This document shows positions 42,637 to 52,076 of a DNA stretch of 64,000 nucleotides, piece after piece; the stretch's first letter is position 1, and the number at the start of each line of letters is the position of its first letter. The notes beneath the pieces were generated by a model. The model searched no databases. It was not told the origin of the DNA and saw only the letters and a list, made by a program, of their open reading frames with translations. Origin of the DNA: Dyadobacter sp. NIV53. Lineage in GTDB: Bacteria > Bacteroidota > Bacteroidia > Cytophagales > Spirosomataceae. Both the position numbers and the translations under genes were made by a program. Where the stretch lies: NCBI RefSeq assembly GCF_019711195.1, contig NZ_CP081299.1, forward strand, positions 5,986,501-6,050,500. Reading direction: 5' to 3'.

Positions 42637-43536
42637 ATGAATAAATACTTTATGAAATACCAGATTACCCATTCCTTGCAGCAAAGTCATGATACTAAAA
42701 TAAGCCGGAATGCAGATCTGCCTTTGCATGATATGGGCCAGGATTTTTTCGCAATGGAAACGATTCAGGATGGTAACGATTATCATTTTAACGGAACACA
42801 TCGTCATGATTTTTATGAACTGTTATGGTTTACCGACGCCACTCCCAGGCAGGCACATTTTATTGATTTTATAAAATACCCCATCCATCCAAATCAGTTA
42901 TTTCTTCTTTTGCCGGATCAGGTTCATAGTATAGAGAAAAAAGATAAAACTGGTTTTTTATTTGCTATTTCCAAGGACTTTTTCGAACGGTTGATTGGAA
43001 AGGATATTTTTACACTCTTCTATTACACAGTAAATTTTTCTGTCTTAATCCCTGATTCCCAGTTGCATATTTTTCAAACTTTACTGAAATTAATAAAGGT
43101 TGAGTCGGACGGAGCAAAGCGCCCTGCCATATTGGAATCTTATTTGCGGAGCTGGTTTTTACATTGTATTGAATTACAAAAGGCGGGCAGATTTGAGGAA
43201 AAGCGGGATATTCGTATGCAATTTTTAATAGAATCCATTGACCGTCATTTCAAGGAAGAACGTAATGCCGGATTTTATGCACACGAATTATCACTAAGTG
43301 CAAAAAGACTTAATGAACTCTCAAAGGATTATTTTGGCAAAACGATCAACCAGATTATCAACGACCGGCTCATTCTTGCCGCGAAAAGGGAAATCAGTTC
43401 CTGTGAGAAATCCATCAAGGAAATCAGTTATGAACTAGGCTTTTCCGAACCTTCTTATTTTACGCGTTTTTTTGGAAAACAAACCGGATATACTCCCGAG
43501 AAATTCAGGGAACGCATGTCGAATATTTTTCAGTAA
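42637..43536 (+). CDS. AraC-family transcriptional regulator
   Basis: 299 residues. An N-terminal cupin-like sensor (GTHRHDFYELLWFTDA ... LFLLLPDQVHSIEKKDKTGFLFAIS, about 45-120) and a C-terminal double helix-turn-helix (FYAHELSLSAKRLNELSKDYFGKTINQII, then SIKEISYELGFSEPSYFTRFFGKQTGYTPEKFRE, about 208-295). The second ATG at 42652 is an equally possible start. Likely activates nearby or distant uptake or metabolic genes; inducer unknown. Single gene by spacing. Confidence 0.9.
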   Translation: MNKYFMKYQITHSLQQSHDTKISRNADLPLHDMGQDFFAMETIQDGNDYHFNGTHRHDFYELLWFTDATPRQAHFIDFIKYPIHPNQLFLLLPDQVHSIEKKDKTGFLFAISKDFFERLIGKDIFTLFYYTVNFSVLIPDSQLHIFQTLLKLIKVESDGAKRPAILESYLRSWFLHCIELQKAGRFEEKRDIRMQFLIESIDRHFKEERNAGFYAHELSLSAKRLNELSKDYFGKTINQIINDRLILAAKREISSCEKSIKEISYELGFSEPSYFTRFFGKQTGYTPEKFRERMSNIFQ

Positions 43537-43880
43537 TTGCGTTTAAGCCATACCAAGGATTATCAAACAATCCTGTTAATCCTGCAATCCTGTCTAAAAC
43601 AATATTTCTCTCCAATTCTATCAGAAACAACGCCCTATTTTGAATACAGGCCTTTTGCCAATTCCACTTTTAAATCCACAGTTTTCCACAGATTCCAAAT
43701 CCGGCTTTAAATGATTTTCCGTCTGTTTTTGAATAAAAAGTTACATTAAACCACATGTATTACAATTACTGTGAGATACTGAATAATTATCTGAGGAGAA
43801 CAGAAAACAAAATATTCCCACTGTCCTGATGGAACAGGTTTTGTAAGCACTCGCTCAATTACTCAAAATCAATTATCATC
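43537..43880. other. Intergenic region with short AATCCTG repeats
   Basis: AATCCTG occurs three times, at 43569, 43578 and 43586, after a reverse-complement-like CAAGGATTAT. Nothing coding was found. The remainder is the leader of the DUF892-katE operon; I see no exact TAnnTTTG box. Confidence 0.5.
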
Positions 43881-44432
43881 ATGGAAAAGGAAACTGGCAC
43901 TGAGCCAAAATTTAAAACTAAAACTTCTGCCAAAGCGGAGCCGGCTTTAAACGAATTATTTCTGGACAGTATCCGCGACATATACTGGGCTGAAAATCAC
44001 CTGGTAAAGTCGCTTCCAAAAATGATAGCTGCTGCAACTTCCAAAGAACTAAGCAGTGCTATTCAGGATCATCTTGAACAAACGAAAGAACATGTAAGCC
44101 GTCTGGAGCAAATCTTTGAATTACTTGGAGAAAAAGCCATTGCAAAAAAATGTGATGCAATGGAAGGATTGGCGAAGGAAGGTGAAGGCATTGTGGAAGA
44201 TACTGAAGAAGGAACGGCTACAAGAGATGTAGGTATCATCCTGGCTTCTCAAAAAATAGAACATTACGAAATCGCAACTTACGGCGGACTGACCCAACTT
44301 GCAAAAACACTTGGCCTGGATGAAGTTGCCGAAATACTTGGCCAGACATTAGGCGAAGAAAAGGAAGCGGACGAGCTGCTTACCCAGATTGCAGAAAACG
44401 ATATTAATTACAAGGCATCAGAAGAAGCCTGA
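43881..44432 (+). CDS. DUF892 (YciF-type) ferritin-like stress protein
   Basis: 183 residues. A short charged N-terminus leads into the DUF892 four-helix bundle: LNELFLDSIRDIYWAENHLVKSLPKM, LEQTKEHVSRLEQIFELLG, GIILASQKIEHYEIATYGGLTQLAKTLG and ILGQTLGEEKEADELLTQIA. The conserved Glu and His residues (AENHL, TKEHVSRLE, KIEHYE, EEKEAD) match the di-iron ligand pattern. Such proteins are induced under osmotic, oxidative and stationary-phase stress. It is 33 bp ahead of katE and probably in one operon with it. Confidence 0.9.
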   Translation: MEKETGTEPKFKTKTSAKAEPALNELFLDSIRDIYWAENHLVKSLPKMIAAATSKELSSAIQDHLEQTKEHVSRLEQIFELLGEKAIAKKCDAMEGLAKEGEGIVEDTEEGTATRDVGIILASQKIEHYEIATYGGLTQLAKTLGLDEVAEILGQTLGEEKEADELLTQIAENDINYKASEEA

Positions 44433-44465
44433 GACAACATACTATTAATTAAAAGAAAAATTTCA

Positions 44466-46655
44466 ATGGCAATTAAAAAAGATTTAGCCAAAACTGCTGA
44501 ACAGCCCACAAACGACAAAATCACTGAATTGGCGCCCGAAGTGAATGATGCTACGGGGCAGTTTATGACAACAAACACTGGTTTGCGTATTAACGACGAT
44601 CAGAATTCATTAAAAGCCGGAGATCGTGGCCCATCGTTACTCGAAGATTTTATTCTCCGTGAAAAAATAACACATTTTGATCATGAGCGCATTCCTGAAC
44701 GTGTAGTTCATGCCCGCGGTTCGGGCGCACATGGTGTCTTCAAAGTATACGAATCACTCTCGGATGTCACCAAAGCTCATTTTTTAAATGACAGCTCTTT
44801 GGAAACGCCTGTATTTGTGCGTTTTTCTACTGTTGCCGGTTCTCGTGGTTCAAGTGACCTGGCAAGAGATGTAAGAGGATTTGCAGTTAAATTTTACACA
44901 CAGGAAGGCAATTTTGACCTGGTTGGAAATAACATACCGGTATTTTTTATTCAGGATGCTATCAAATTTCCTGACCTTGTCCATGCTGTGAAACCTGAAC
45001 CGGATAACGAAATTCCACAGGCTGCATCTGCACACGACACGTTCTGGGATTTCATTTCGATTTTGCCAGAGTCTGCACACATGATTATGTGGGTAATGAG
45101 TGACCGGGCACTACCGCGCAGTTACAGAATGATGGAGGGTTTTGGCGTACATACCTTCCGCTTTGTAAATGATCAGGGTGTGGCCAGTTTTGTAAAGTTC
45201 CATTGGAAACCATTACTTGGCGTACATTCCGTTGCCTGGGACGAGGCTCAGAATATTTCAGGAAAAGATCCTGATTTTCACCGTCGTGATCTTTGGGATG
45301 CTATCGACAGTGGTGCATTTCCTGAATGGGAACTGGGTGTGCAGATTGTACCCGAAGAAAATGAATTCAATTTTGAATTCGATCTGCTGGATTCTACCAA
45401 GCTGATACCGGAAGAACTGGTGCCGGTACAACGTGTTGGAAAGATGACACTGAACCGCAACCCTGACAATTTCTTTGCTGAGACTGAGCAGGTTGCATTC
45501 CATCTCGGACATGTAGTTCCGGGAATAGATTTCACGAATGATCCATTGCTTCAGGGAAGATTATTTTCTTATACCGATACACAGCTGACGCGTTTGGGAG
45601 GTCCTAATTTCCAGGAAATACCTATCAACCGGCCAATTGTTCCTGTGCATAATAATCAGCGGGACGGTCACATGAGGCAGGCAATCAACAGAGGAAAAAC
45701 CAGTTATAATCCTAATTTGATTGGCGATGCATTTCCTGTTCAGGCTAAAACTTCCGAAGGTGGATATGCTTCATATAATGAAAGGATTGATGCCAGAAAA
45801 ATAAGGGCAAGAAGTAAAAGCTTTTTTGACCATTTCAGCCAGGCGCGTTTATTTTTTAACAGCCAGTCGGAACCGGAAAAAAACCATATTGTCGATGCCC
45901 TGAGTTTTGAATTGGGGAAAGTTCAAAAAATTGCCATTCGTGAAAGAATGCTTGGTTTATTATCTATGATTGATAAAAACCTAGCGGCGGAAGTTGCTTT
46001 TGCACTCGGACTGCATGTTCCCCAAAATCCTGAGCAGCCGGTTAATCACAGTATTTCGGCAGATGCAAATTCCGCTGATTATGAGCCGGTTCAGTTTGAA
46101 AGTTCATTAAAATCTTCCGCTGCTTTAAGTATGGCCAATACGCCAAAAGACAGTATTGTAACGCGTAAAATTGCTTTCCTGGCAGCTGATGGAGTAGACG
46201 ACAAATCGTTGAATACGGTTAAAGCCGCTCTTTTATCAGCCGGCGCAATTGTTGATATTATCGCTCCAAGATTAGGATATATTATTTCTGAAAATGATGA
46301 GCAGATTCTTGCCGACCAGAGTTTCCTGACTGCTGCGTCTGTCCTTTACGATGCCGTTTACGTGCCAGGTGGTACCAACAGTGTTGCATCCATAGAAGCC
46401 GAAGCTGATGCAATTCATTTTCTGAATGAGGCATTTAAACATTGCAAAGCCATAGCAGCAGATTCTCAGGCAATTCAGGTTTTGGAAGCAACTTATTTCA
46501 GCAAGAAACTCCCGTCTGATTTTTCGGACAGTACTGTTTTAAGAGAAGGCATTGTGATAGGTGATGATGCGAATAAGCTGGCAGATCAGTTTACAATGGC
46601 CATTGCTCAGCACAGATTCTGGGAAAGAGAAAAACCAAGAAAAATCCCTGCTTAA
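44466..46655 (+). CDS. katE: Large-subunit catalase HPII
   Basis: 729 residues, clade 2 size. Breaks down H2O2 to water and O2. Active-site His82 (RVVHARGSGAHG), Asn155 (DLVGNNIPVFF) and the haem-ligand Tyr near residue 369 (GRLFSYTDTQLTRLGGPNF) are present. The extra C-terminal DJ-1/PfpI-like amidotransferase domain typical of HPII starts near 560 (RKIAFLAADGVDDKSLNTVKAAL ... VYVPGGTNSVAS). Cytoplasmic. Follows the DUF892 gene; an ankyrin gene converges from the other side. OxyR, 15 kb away, is a possible regulator, but no OxyR site was identified here. Confidence 0.96.
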   Translation: MAIKKDLAKTAEQPTNDKITELAPEVNDATGQFMTTNTGLRINDDQNSLKAGDRGPSLLEDFILREKITHFDHERIPERVVHARGSGAHGVFKVYESLSDVTKAHFLNDSSLETPVFVRFSTVAGSRGSSDLARDVRGFAVKFYTQEGNFDLVGNNIPVFFIQDAIKFPDLVHAVKPEPDNEIPQAASAHDTFWDFISILPESAHMIMWVMSDRALPRSYRMMEGFGVHTFRFVNDQGVASFVKFHWKPLLGVHSVAWDEAQNISGKDPDFHRRDLWDAIDSGAFPEWELGVQIVPEENEFNFEFDLLDSTKLIPEELVPVQRVGKMTLNRNPDNFFAETEQVAFHLGHVVPGIDFTNDPLLQGRLFSYTDTQLTRLGGPNFQEIPINRPIVPVHNNQRDGHMRQAINRGKTSYNPNLIGDAFPVQAKTSEGGYASYNERIDARKIRARSKSFFDHFSQARLFFNSQSEPEKNHIVDALSFELGKVQKIAIRERMLGLLSMIDKNLAAEVAFALGLHVPQNPEQPVNHSISADANSADYEPVQFESSLKSSAALSMANTPKDSIVTRKIAFLAADGVDDKSLNTVKAALLSAGAIVDIIAPRLGYIISENDEQILADQSFLTAASVLYDAVYVPGGTNSVASIEAEADAIHFLNEAFKHCKAIAADSQAIQVLEATYFSKKLPSDFSDSTVLREGIVIGDDANKLADQFTMAIAQHRFWEREKPRKIPA

Positions 46656-46674
46656 TTTTTGATTGAATAATGAC

Positions 46675-46714
46675 AAAAACACCCACTTAACTGATCATTA
46701 ATGTGGGTGTTTTT
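46675..46714. terminator. Bidirectional terminator between katE and the ankyrin gene
   Basis: AAAAACACCCAC (46675-46686) and its perfect complement (46703-46714), followed by TT on the + strand. It lies 20 bases after the katE stop and 30 before the ankyrin stop. Confidence 0.88.
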
Positions 46715-46744
46715 TGTAAATCCAAACAGTGCTTTGCCGGCTTG

Positions 46745-47215
46745 TTATTGTAAAAGTACAATCGCCTCTTCATTTCCCTGCTGTGCTGCGAGATCGAGCA
46801 CTGAAAGCCCTCTTACATCTACAATGGTTTTGTCGGCTCCGTGATTTAATAATAATTTTACCATTTCATTTCGGCCGAACATTGCTGCAAACATTAAAGC
46901 AGTACCTCCGTTACCATGCCGCAGGTTCAGGTCAGCACCGTGTTTAATAAGTAATCCCGCAATATCTGCATAACCTTTAAAAGATACGCCCATCAAAGCA
47001 GTATTACCTCCAAAATCCTGTGCATTTACATCTGCTCCGGACTGAAGTAAATATTCTGCCGCTTCATAATGATTATTGTAACAGGCAATGATAAGCGGCG
47101 TGTAACCTTTATCATCCCTGGCATTCACATCGGTTTTTTGTGCAACCAATTCTTTCAGCACATCGGTATTTCCCAGCCGGGCAGCATGTATGATAACATG
47201 ATCGTAATTGTCCAT
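46745..47215 (-). CDS. Ankyrin-repeat protein next to catalase
   Basis: 156 residues made almost wholly of about four ankyrin repeats (DDKGYTPLIIACYNNHYEAAEYLLQSGADVN, DFGGNTALMGVSFKGYADIAGLLIKHGADLN, HGNGGTALMFAAMFGRNEMVKLLLNHGADK, DVRGLSVLDLAAQQGNEEAIVLL, here given by their ends only). No signal peptide, so cytoplasmic. Ankyrin proteins are found beside catalase genes in other bacteria, where they support catalase activity; a similar role with KatE is an inference from position. Confidence 0.9.
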   Translation of the reverse strand: MDNYDHVIIHAARLGNTDVLKELVAQKTDVNARDDKGYTPLIIACYNNHYEAAEYLLQSGADVNAQDFGGNTALMGVSFKGYADIAGLLIKHGADLNLRHGNGGTALMFAAMFGRNEMVKLLLNHGADKTIVDVRGLSVLDLAAQQGNEEAIVLLQ

Positions 47216-47285
47216 AAATTTTATTTGTTGAGCTTTTGTATAAATTAATATCTGAAATTATAAATTTAACCTGGTCTTTAGATTC

Positions 47286-47393
47286 TTATTTTGCCGGTTT
47301 GAACTGAACCAGCTGTATCGAAAATTCATTGGCAGGACGCTTAACTGGATCTGCAAGTTCATGCCAAACAAAAGTCGGACGTGCACTGCACAT
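47286..47393 (-). pseudogene. Possible 35-codon gene remnant
   Basis: A short open frame from ATG 47393 (MCSARPTFVWHELADPVKRP ... LVQFKPAK) with ordinary codon composition. It looks like the C-terminal fragment of a larger protein, but I do not recognise the family, and there is no homologous sequence visible upstream. It could also be chance. Confidence 0.25.
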
Positions 47394-47413
47394 AAATGAT
47401 TATTACAAAAAAC

Positions 47414-48112
47414 CTAAAATGACGATTTAATGGCTATTTGCAGCACATTGTTTCGCACATTCACATCTTTGTCGACCAGATAACGAAACATGTAATCTGC
47501 TTCTAAATCCAGTTTTTTATTGAGCCTGTAACCCAGACCGATGTAAGTCCGGTTTTGGTCGAATACATGATTATTGATTTTGCTTTTTCCCTGGATATTT
47601 AAAAACAGCTCATTTTGAAAAGCTGCATACATTCCTTTTGTAAATTCCTGATTTGCAATCAAAGGAAACTGCGCCTGAATATTATATCTGAATCGCTGTG
47701 CAAAAAAGCGGTCGTTTGGCTGATGGAAAAACCGCTGTTCGAATCTGATACGGTTTGAAACCGTAATATTTTGAATTTTATTTTCGACCTGATACTGTTC
47801 GAAGATCCGGTTTTCCGGTTCGTAAACCATTTGGTCGTTTTCTTTTTCCCAGGTGCCTAAATAGGTATAACCTACTGTTAATGTCTGATTTTTAGCAACA
47901 TTGTAGCCAATCCCCGGCCGGATCAGTACTGTATTAATATATCCAGGCAGATTTGCAGTTCGCACCTGGATATCAGAACTGAATTGCCATTTTTCTGTAA
48001 TTTTTTGTTGGTGTGACCAAAAAATCCACCCATTGTGTTCAACCGTCTGACTAAAAGAATTGTTAAAACCTGCTAACGGCAACGTGACTAATATCAATAA
48101 TTTGATCCTCAT
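47414..48112 (-). CDS. DUF2490 outer-membrane beta-barrel protein
   Basis: 232 residues with a signal peptide (MRIKLLILVTLPLAGFNNSFSQ). Characteristic DUF2490 features: GWIFWSHQQKITEKWQFSSDIQVR, LIRPGIGYNVAKNQTLTVGYTYLG, NRIRFEQRFF, RFRYNIQAQFPL and a C-terminal aromatic strand (VLQIAIKSSF). Predicted small outer-membrane barrel of unknown transport role. Stands alone. Confidence 0.85.
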   Translation of the reverse strand: MRIKLLILVTLPLAGFNNSFSQTVEHNGWIFWSHQQKITEKWQFSSDIQVRTANLPGYINTVLIRPGIGYNVAKNQTLTVGYTYLGTWEKENDQMVYEPENRIFEQYQVENKIQNITVSNRIRFEQRFFHQPNDRFFAQRFRYNIQAQFPLIANQEFTKGMYAAFQNELFLNIQGKSKINNHVFDQNRTYIGLGYRLNKKLDLEADYMFRYLVDKDVNVRNNVLQIAIKSSF

Positions 48113-48400
48113 TAAAATATGATAGGCAAAAATAAAAAGATACTATTTGTATAGATTATATCCGTGCCAGTTACCCTGAGGACTTTTATGGGCCATAGTT
48201 AACTTTGTAGAAATAATTTGTGGCTTTTAGGGAATAGTTATTGAAATTGTAGTGTTATTAAGAAAGCAAGTCCGCTTACGGGTAATGATCAATGACTTGT
48301 AATACGAATCATATATTTTGCAAATAATTTTATCTGTCTAATAATCAGACAATAACAATCTGAATGTTGAGCCGTCAGATTATTTTCAGAAACAATACTT

Positions 48401-49639
48401 ATGTCAACTAATATAACTAAAAACATTTTAAAAACGGATCAAATCATTCCTGATAACGAACTGGATAGGTTACTTCAACTTTCTGGCTTTGATCTGGACT
48501 ATACTGAACATCAGAACAGTTTTAAAAATCTTGTTAAACTGGCAGCAAAAGTTGCAGGAACAAGTATCTCACTTGTGAATCTGGTTGATTCCTACACCCA
48601 GTGGACGCTTTCAAATTATGGTCTGGAACTAGACCAAATGGCGCGAGAGGATTCAGTATGCCAATATACGGTCATGAGCGATGATCATTTTGAAGTATTG
48701 GACTTATCAGCGGATGATCGTTTCAAGGATAAGTTTTATGTAAACGGCGATCCGCATGCCAAATATTATTTCGGGATACCTTTAAGGGTTGGAAATGGCA
48801 TCAATATCGGAGCCTTATGCGTACTGGATCAGGAAGAAAAGGATCTGGATCCTGAAAAAGTGGAGCTTTTAAAAATAATCGCTGATGAAATTGTGAACCG
48901 GCTGAAAACTTTCAAAGTGCTCGAAGGGCTAAAGCTGAAATTTGCAGAAGTAAATCAGATACAAAATAAGGTAGTACATGATATTCGTGGGCCATTGGGT
49001 GGTATTATTGGCCTTGCTTCCATTATCCATGATCAGGGCGAAAATAATCAGATGGAGGAAGTGCTTGAATATGTCGACATGATATACAAAAGCGGAAATT
49101 CCATTCTTGAAATGGCTGATGAGATTTTAAATGTGCATAAACAGGAACTTGGTGCACAAAGTAACACCAGAATAAGGCCGTTTAATCTGATGGTTTTTAA
49201 AGATAAACTGGAAAGATTGTATCAGCCTCAGGCAATTAGCAAAAATATCAATTTTGTTGTCAATACGACTTTTGAAACCGAGTCCATTTCTATTCCAAAA
49301 AGCAAATTATTACAGATTACCGGTAACCTGATTTCCAACGCTATAAAATTTACTTCCGACGGCGGGGAAGTGACGGCAGGGTTAACACTGGTTGTAAATA
49401 AAGCAGAAAAAATGCTGGTGATTACTGTTCAGGATAGCGGTGTAGGTTTAACGGATAGCAGTAAAGATTCAATTCTGAGTGGAACTGCATGGTCTACCGA
49501 CGGAACCAGTGGTGAAAACGGATATGGCCTGGGACTGGCGTTGGTTAAACACCTGATTGAAAGCCTTGCCGGAACATTTAAAATATGTTCTGAATCAGGA
49601 AAAGGAACCACTTTTACAGTGCAGATCCCTCAGGAATGA
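48401..49639 (+). CDS. GAF-domain sensor histidine kinase
   Basis: 412 residues, no membrane segment, so cytoplasmic. GAF domain at about 45-170 (AGTSISLVNLVDSYTQWTLSNYG, YYFGIPLRVGNGINIGALCVLD). The phospho-acceptor is His193 in VVHDIRGPLGG. HATPase_c follows with N-box (GNLISNAIKFTS), G1 (DSGVGL) and G2 (GYGLGLALVK). Two Cys (SVCQYTVM, GALCVLD) lie in the GAF domain. No response regulator is adjacent, so an orphan kinase. Confidence 0.92.
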   Translation: MSTNITKNILKTDQIIPDNELDRLLQLSGFDLDYTEHQNSFKNLVKLAAKVAGTSISLVNLVDSYTQWTLSNYGLELDQMAREDSVCQYTVMSDDHFEVLDLSADDRFKDKFYVNGDPHAKYYFGIPLRVGNGINIGALCVLDQEEKDLDPEKVELLKIIADEIVNRLKTFKVLEGLKLKFAEVNQIQNKVVHDIRGPLGGIIGLASIIHDQGENNQMEEVLEYVDMIYKSGNSILEMADEILNVHKQELGAQSNTRIRPFNLMVFKDKLERLYQPQAISKNINFVVNTTFETESISIPKSKLLQITGNLISNAIKFTSDGGEVTAGLTLVVNKAEKMLVITVQDSGVGLTDSSKDSILSGTAWSTDGTSGENGYGLGLALVKHLIESLAGTFKICSESGKGTTFTVQIPQE

Positions 49640-49666
49640 CAAACTATGGAAATAAATTGAAGATTC

Positions 49667-49705
49667 AGAGCTTGTTTAAAAATTTAAGCAGGCTCTATTT
49701 TTTTG
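49667..49705 (+). terminator. Terminator after the histidine kinase
   Basis: Arms 49667-49679 and 49684-49696 form a 13-bp stem with two G-U pairs, followed by T7. The 3' arm overlaps the stop codon of the convergent DUF6268 gene. Confidence 0.8.
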
Positions 49706-50615
49706 ATTTAAAGGGAGGTTTGATATAGATTTCAAGGGATGCGGCCAAGCCCGAAGTCCGGACCGGGATAATTCCAAGAGGAAGTGTGTTGCTTATGTTT
49801 TTTCTGTATCCGGCAAATAATTCCACGCCAATCAGTTTGTTAATTTGCCTGTCGTATTGTACGCCTGTATCCAGGTCAATCAGCCGGAATAAAGCACCTT
49901 GTTTATCAGCACCGTAGGTATAATAATTTTTGGAAACTGCTTCGCTTCTGAAATACAGGATATCCTTGGGGGATAAATTATATCGGTATGCTACTTTTTT
50001 CGGAAGCATAATTTCAATTCCTGATTTGCCGGATGGATTGTTATAGTTAAATACCAAAATTGGCAGAATCCTTAAATTCTGACTTTTGCTTACCATGATA
50101 CCAAAGCCTATTTCTTTACGATCAGACTTTTTCTTTATAAAAGCTGACATCAAAGTATAGTTCAGAGGGACATTCTGATCAGAATAATTGGTAAGATTTC
50201 CGCTTTTGTTAATATTTGAGCCAGCGACCAAATACGAAGTACTGTCCAGCTTTATGAAAGATTTGATATCGACTCCCATCGAGCGGAGCCGCCAGCCAGA
50301 TAACTGATTGATCGGATTTTCACCATAACTTTTTAATTCCAGCTGTTCCGTTCGGTAATGCGGACCGACAACCAGAGCAAAATTGGATTTGTGAAAAACC
50401 GGAATCCATGCCCTTATGTAACAATCTTCCTGTGTATATTTTTTTGACGGGCCATCAATGGATCTGTAAACCTTGCCGGGTGCCATCGAATGTTTTATGG
50501 TAATCCACTTAGAAGGCGCCATTCCTGTAAGTCCCGGTTTTAAATCCTGGCATCTACAGGGTTTCATGAAAAGTGCGGAACAGCAAAGAAACGACAATAA
50601 GAACCGGTAGTCCAT
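49695..50615 (-). CDS. DUF6268-like outer-membrane protein
   Basis: 306 residues with a signal peptide ending near CRCQ. The body alternates polar and aromatic residues as in beta-barrels (LVVGPHYRTEQLELKSYG, WRLRSMGVDIKSFIKL, EIGFGIMVSKSQNLRILPILVFNYN, GVELFAGYRKN), matching DUF6268 in outline. No catalytic motif. Converges with the histidine kinase gene, with overlapping 3' ends. Confidence 0.65.
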   Translation of the reverse strand: MDYRFLLSFLCCSALFMKPCRCQDLKPGLTGMAPSKWITIKHSMAPGKVYRSIDGPSKKYTQEDCYIRAWIPVFHKSNFALVVGPHYRTEQLELKSYGENPINQLSGWRLRSMGVDIKSFIKLDSTSYLVAGSNINKSGNLTNYSDQNVPLNYTLMSAFIKKKSDRKEIGFGIMVSKSQNLRILPILVFNYNNPSGKSGIEIMLPKKVAYRYNLSPKDILYFRSEAVSKNYYTYGADKQGALFRLIDLDTGVQYDRQINKLIGVELFAGYRKNISNTLPLGIIPVRTSGLAASLEIYIKPPFKSKK

Positions 50616-50915
50616 GAATTCAGTGTGGTATTTTTAATATAATAGATATAAAACGGATTAGTGATTTTGAAAAAGCCTGGCCTAAATGCGTAGCAACTTT
50701 TCTAATATTAATCGATACTATAAAGATAATAAGTTCTTATTAACTTGAAATATACACGAAAAAATTATTAAACCGTTAATAGTAGAGTTATTTTCTTATA
50801 GATCAGGGACTTTGGCTCGCTACGGCAACAAATTCGGGGATTTAATTAGTTCCTTAGAATACAGTTTATAGAATTTTTCAGGCCAATGGTCTTGATGTAA
50901 ACAAACTTTTATTGG
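50616..50915. other. Intergenic region with nothing recognised
   Basis: 300 bases, AT-rich, between the start of DUF6268 and the end of cydB. I found no terminator-like hairpin, RNA gene or open frame. Confidence 0.5.
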
Positions 50916-51929
50916 TTAGGAATTAACGGCTCCTTTCTTTTGAAAACTGTAAATCAGATAGAATAACGCAGGTAAAATAAAAACGCTGCCAACAAGGAGT
51001 GCCATTCCCAATGTATAAATGGTTTTGTCCTGGCCGCTGTGTTCCATCAGTGAAAGATAACCGCCGTTTTTCAGGATAATAATGTTTGGAAAATGCCTGT
51101 AAGTGGTGGTAATCAAAATCATTGTTACCTGAAAGCCTGCAAGCGGGCGAAGTAGAATTGTTTTGCCCTGATATAATAAATACCACATAAACACCAGCGA
51201 TAATGTAGCCGATAAAATGGCAATTCTTCCTACCCAGTTTCCGAAAACCCATTCAATCAGCGGAATGTTTTCCACTATGGAAGCTATAAAGACGAGTACC
51301 CCGCAAATAACCGCAGCTATATTGAAAAACTGTGCTTTATGCGCAAAACGTAACCGGTCCTGTTCATTATCTGTTTCTCCGATCAGATAAACCGATGCAA
51401 GGAAACCACAAATCGTAACGGTAAATAATCCGACGGAAACAGCAAACCAATGCAGCCAGCTGAATATATATGCTTCAGGAAATGTATTGGCCTGCGGATC
51501 GATATGCCCGGAAACTGCACTTCCCGCAATAATTCCCAAAAAGAATGGTGTAATAAAACTTGACCAGGCGAAGATAGGATTGTAAAGATTCTGCATATCG
51601 TCAACCACTGCATCATAATGCCGGAATGTAAATGCAGTTCCACGCGCTATGATACCTAATAGCATGATTGTCAGCGGAATGTGCAGATTGACCGACATGG
51701 TGGTGTATATAGTAGGAAAGCCTACAAATAGTATTACAATGGCAATAATCAGCCACATGTGGTTCGATTCCCATATTGGGCCGATGGCAGAATACAAAGT
51801 TTTACGGGTTACACTTTTATTTTTCCTGGATGTAAAAAGTTCGATGATACCGGCACCAAAATCTGCACCGCCAAGCAGCAGATAGAGTAGGATGGAGGTC
51901 CAAAGAAAAACGATAACAACGTAGAGCAT
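50916..51929 (-). CDS. cydB: Cytochrome bd ubiquinol oxidase subunit II
   Basis: 337 residues. Begins with the family signature (VIVFLWTSILLYLLLGGADFGAGIIELFT) and continues with SAIGPIWESNHMWLIIAIVILFVGFPTIY, where Trp57/Asp-equivalent positions help quinol oxidase assembly. Eight or so membrane helices. With CydA it reduces O2 to water at low oxygen and protects against H2O2 and nitric oxide. 147 bp downstream of cydA on the same strand. Confidence 0.95.
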   Translation of the reverse strand: MLYVVIVFLWTSILLYLLLGGADFGAGIIELFTSRKNKSVTRKTLYSAIGPIWESNHMWLIIAIVILFVGFPTIYTTMSVNLHIPLTIMLLGIIARGTAFTFRHYDAVVDDMQNLYNPIFAWSSFITPFFLGIIAGSAVSGHIDPQANTFPEAYIFSWLHWFAVSVGLFTVTICGFLASVYLIGETDNEQDRLRFAHKAQFFNIAAVICGVLVFIASIVENIPLIEWVFGNWVGRIAILSATLSLVFMWYLLYQGKTILLRPLAGFQVTMILITTTYRHFPNIIILKNGGYLSLMEHSGQDKTIYTLGMALLVGSVFILPALFYLIYSFQKKGAVNS

Positions 51930-52076
51930 CTTTTTAATGGTTACGGGTTAATTGTTAATTTAATTGGTAGTTAAACCACTTTTTGTCTATTGTTTATGTG
52001 ATGTTATCCCGCATGTTTTTACTTCGTAAGAAAGTTTAAATTATCGGTGTAACAATTTGTCCTTAACCATTAACAA

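Noticed and set aside
51930..52076. A cydX-like small gene between cydA and cydB
   Set aside because: No short open frame with a hydrophobic segment is present; only a repeated AATTGTTAAT element near both ends of the gap.
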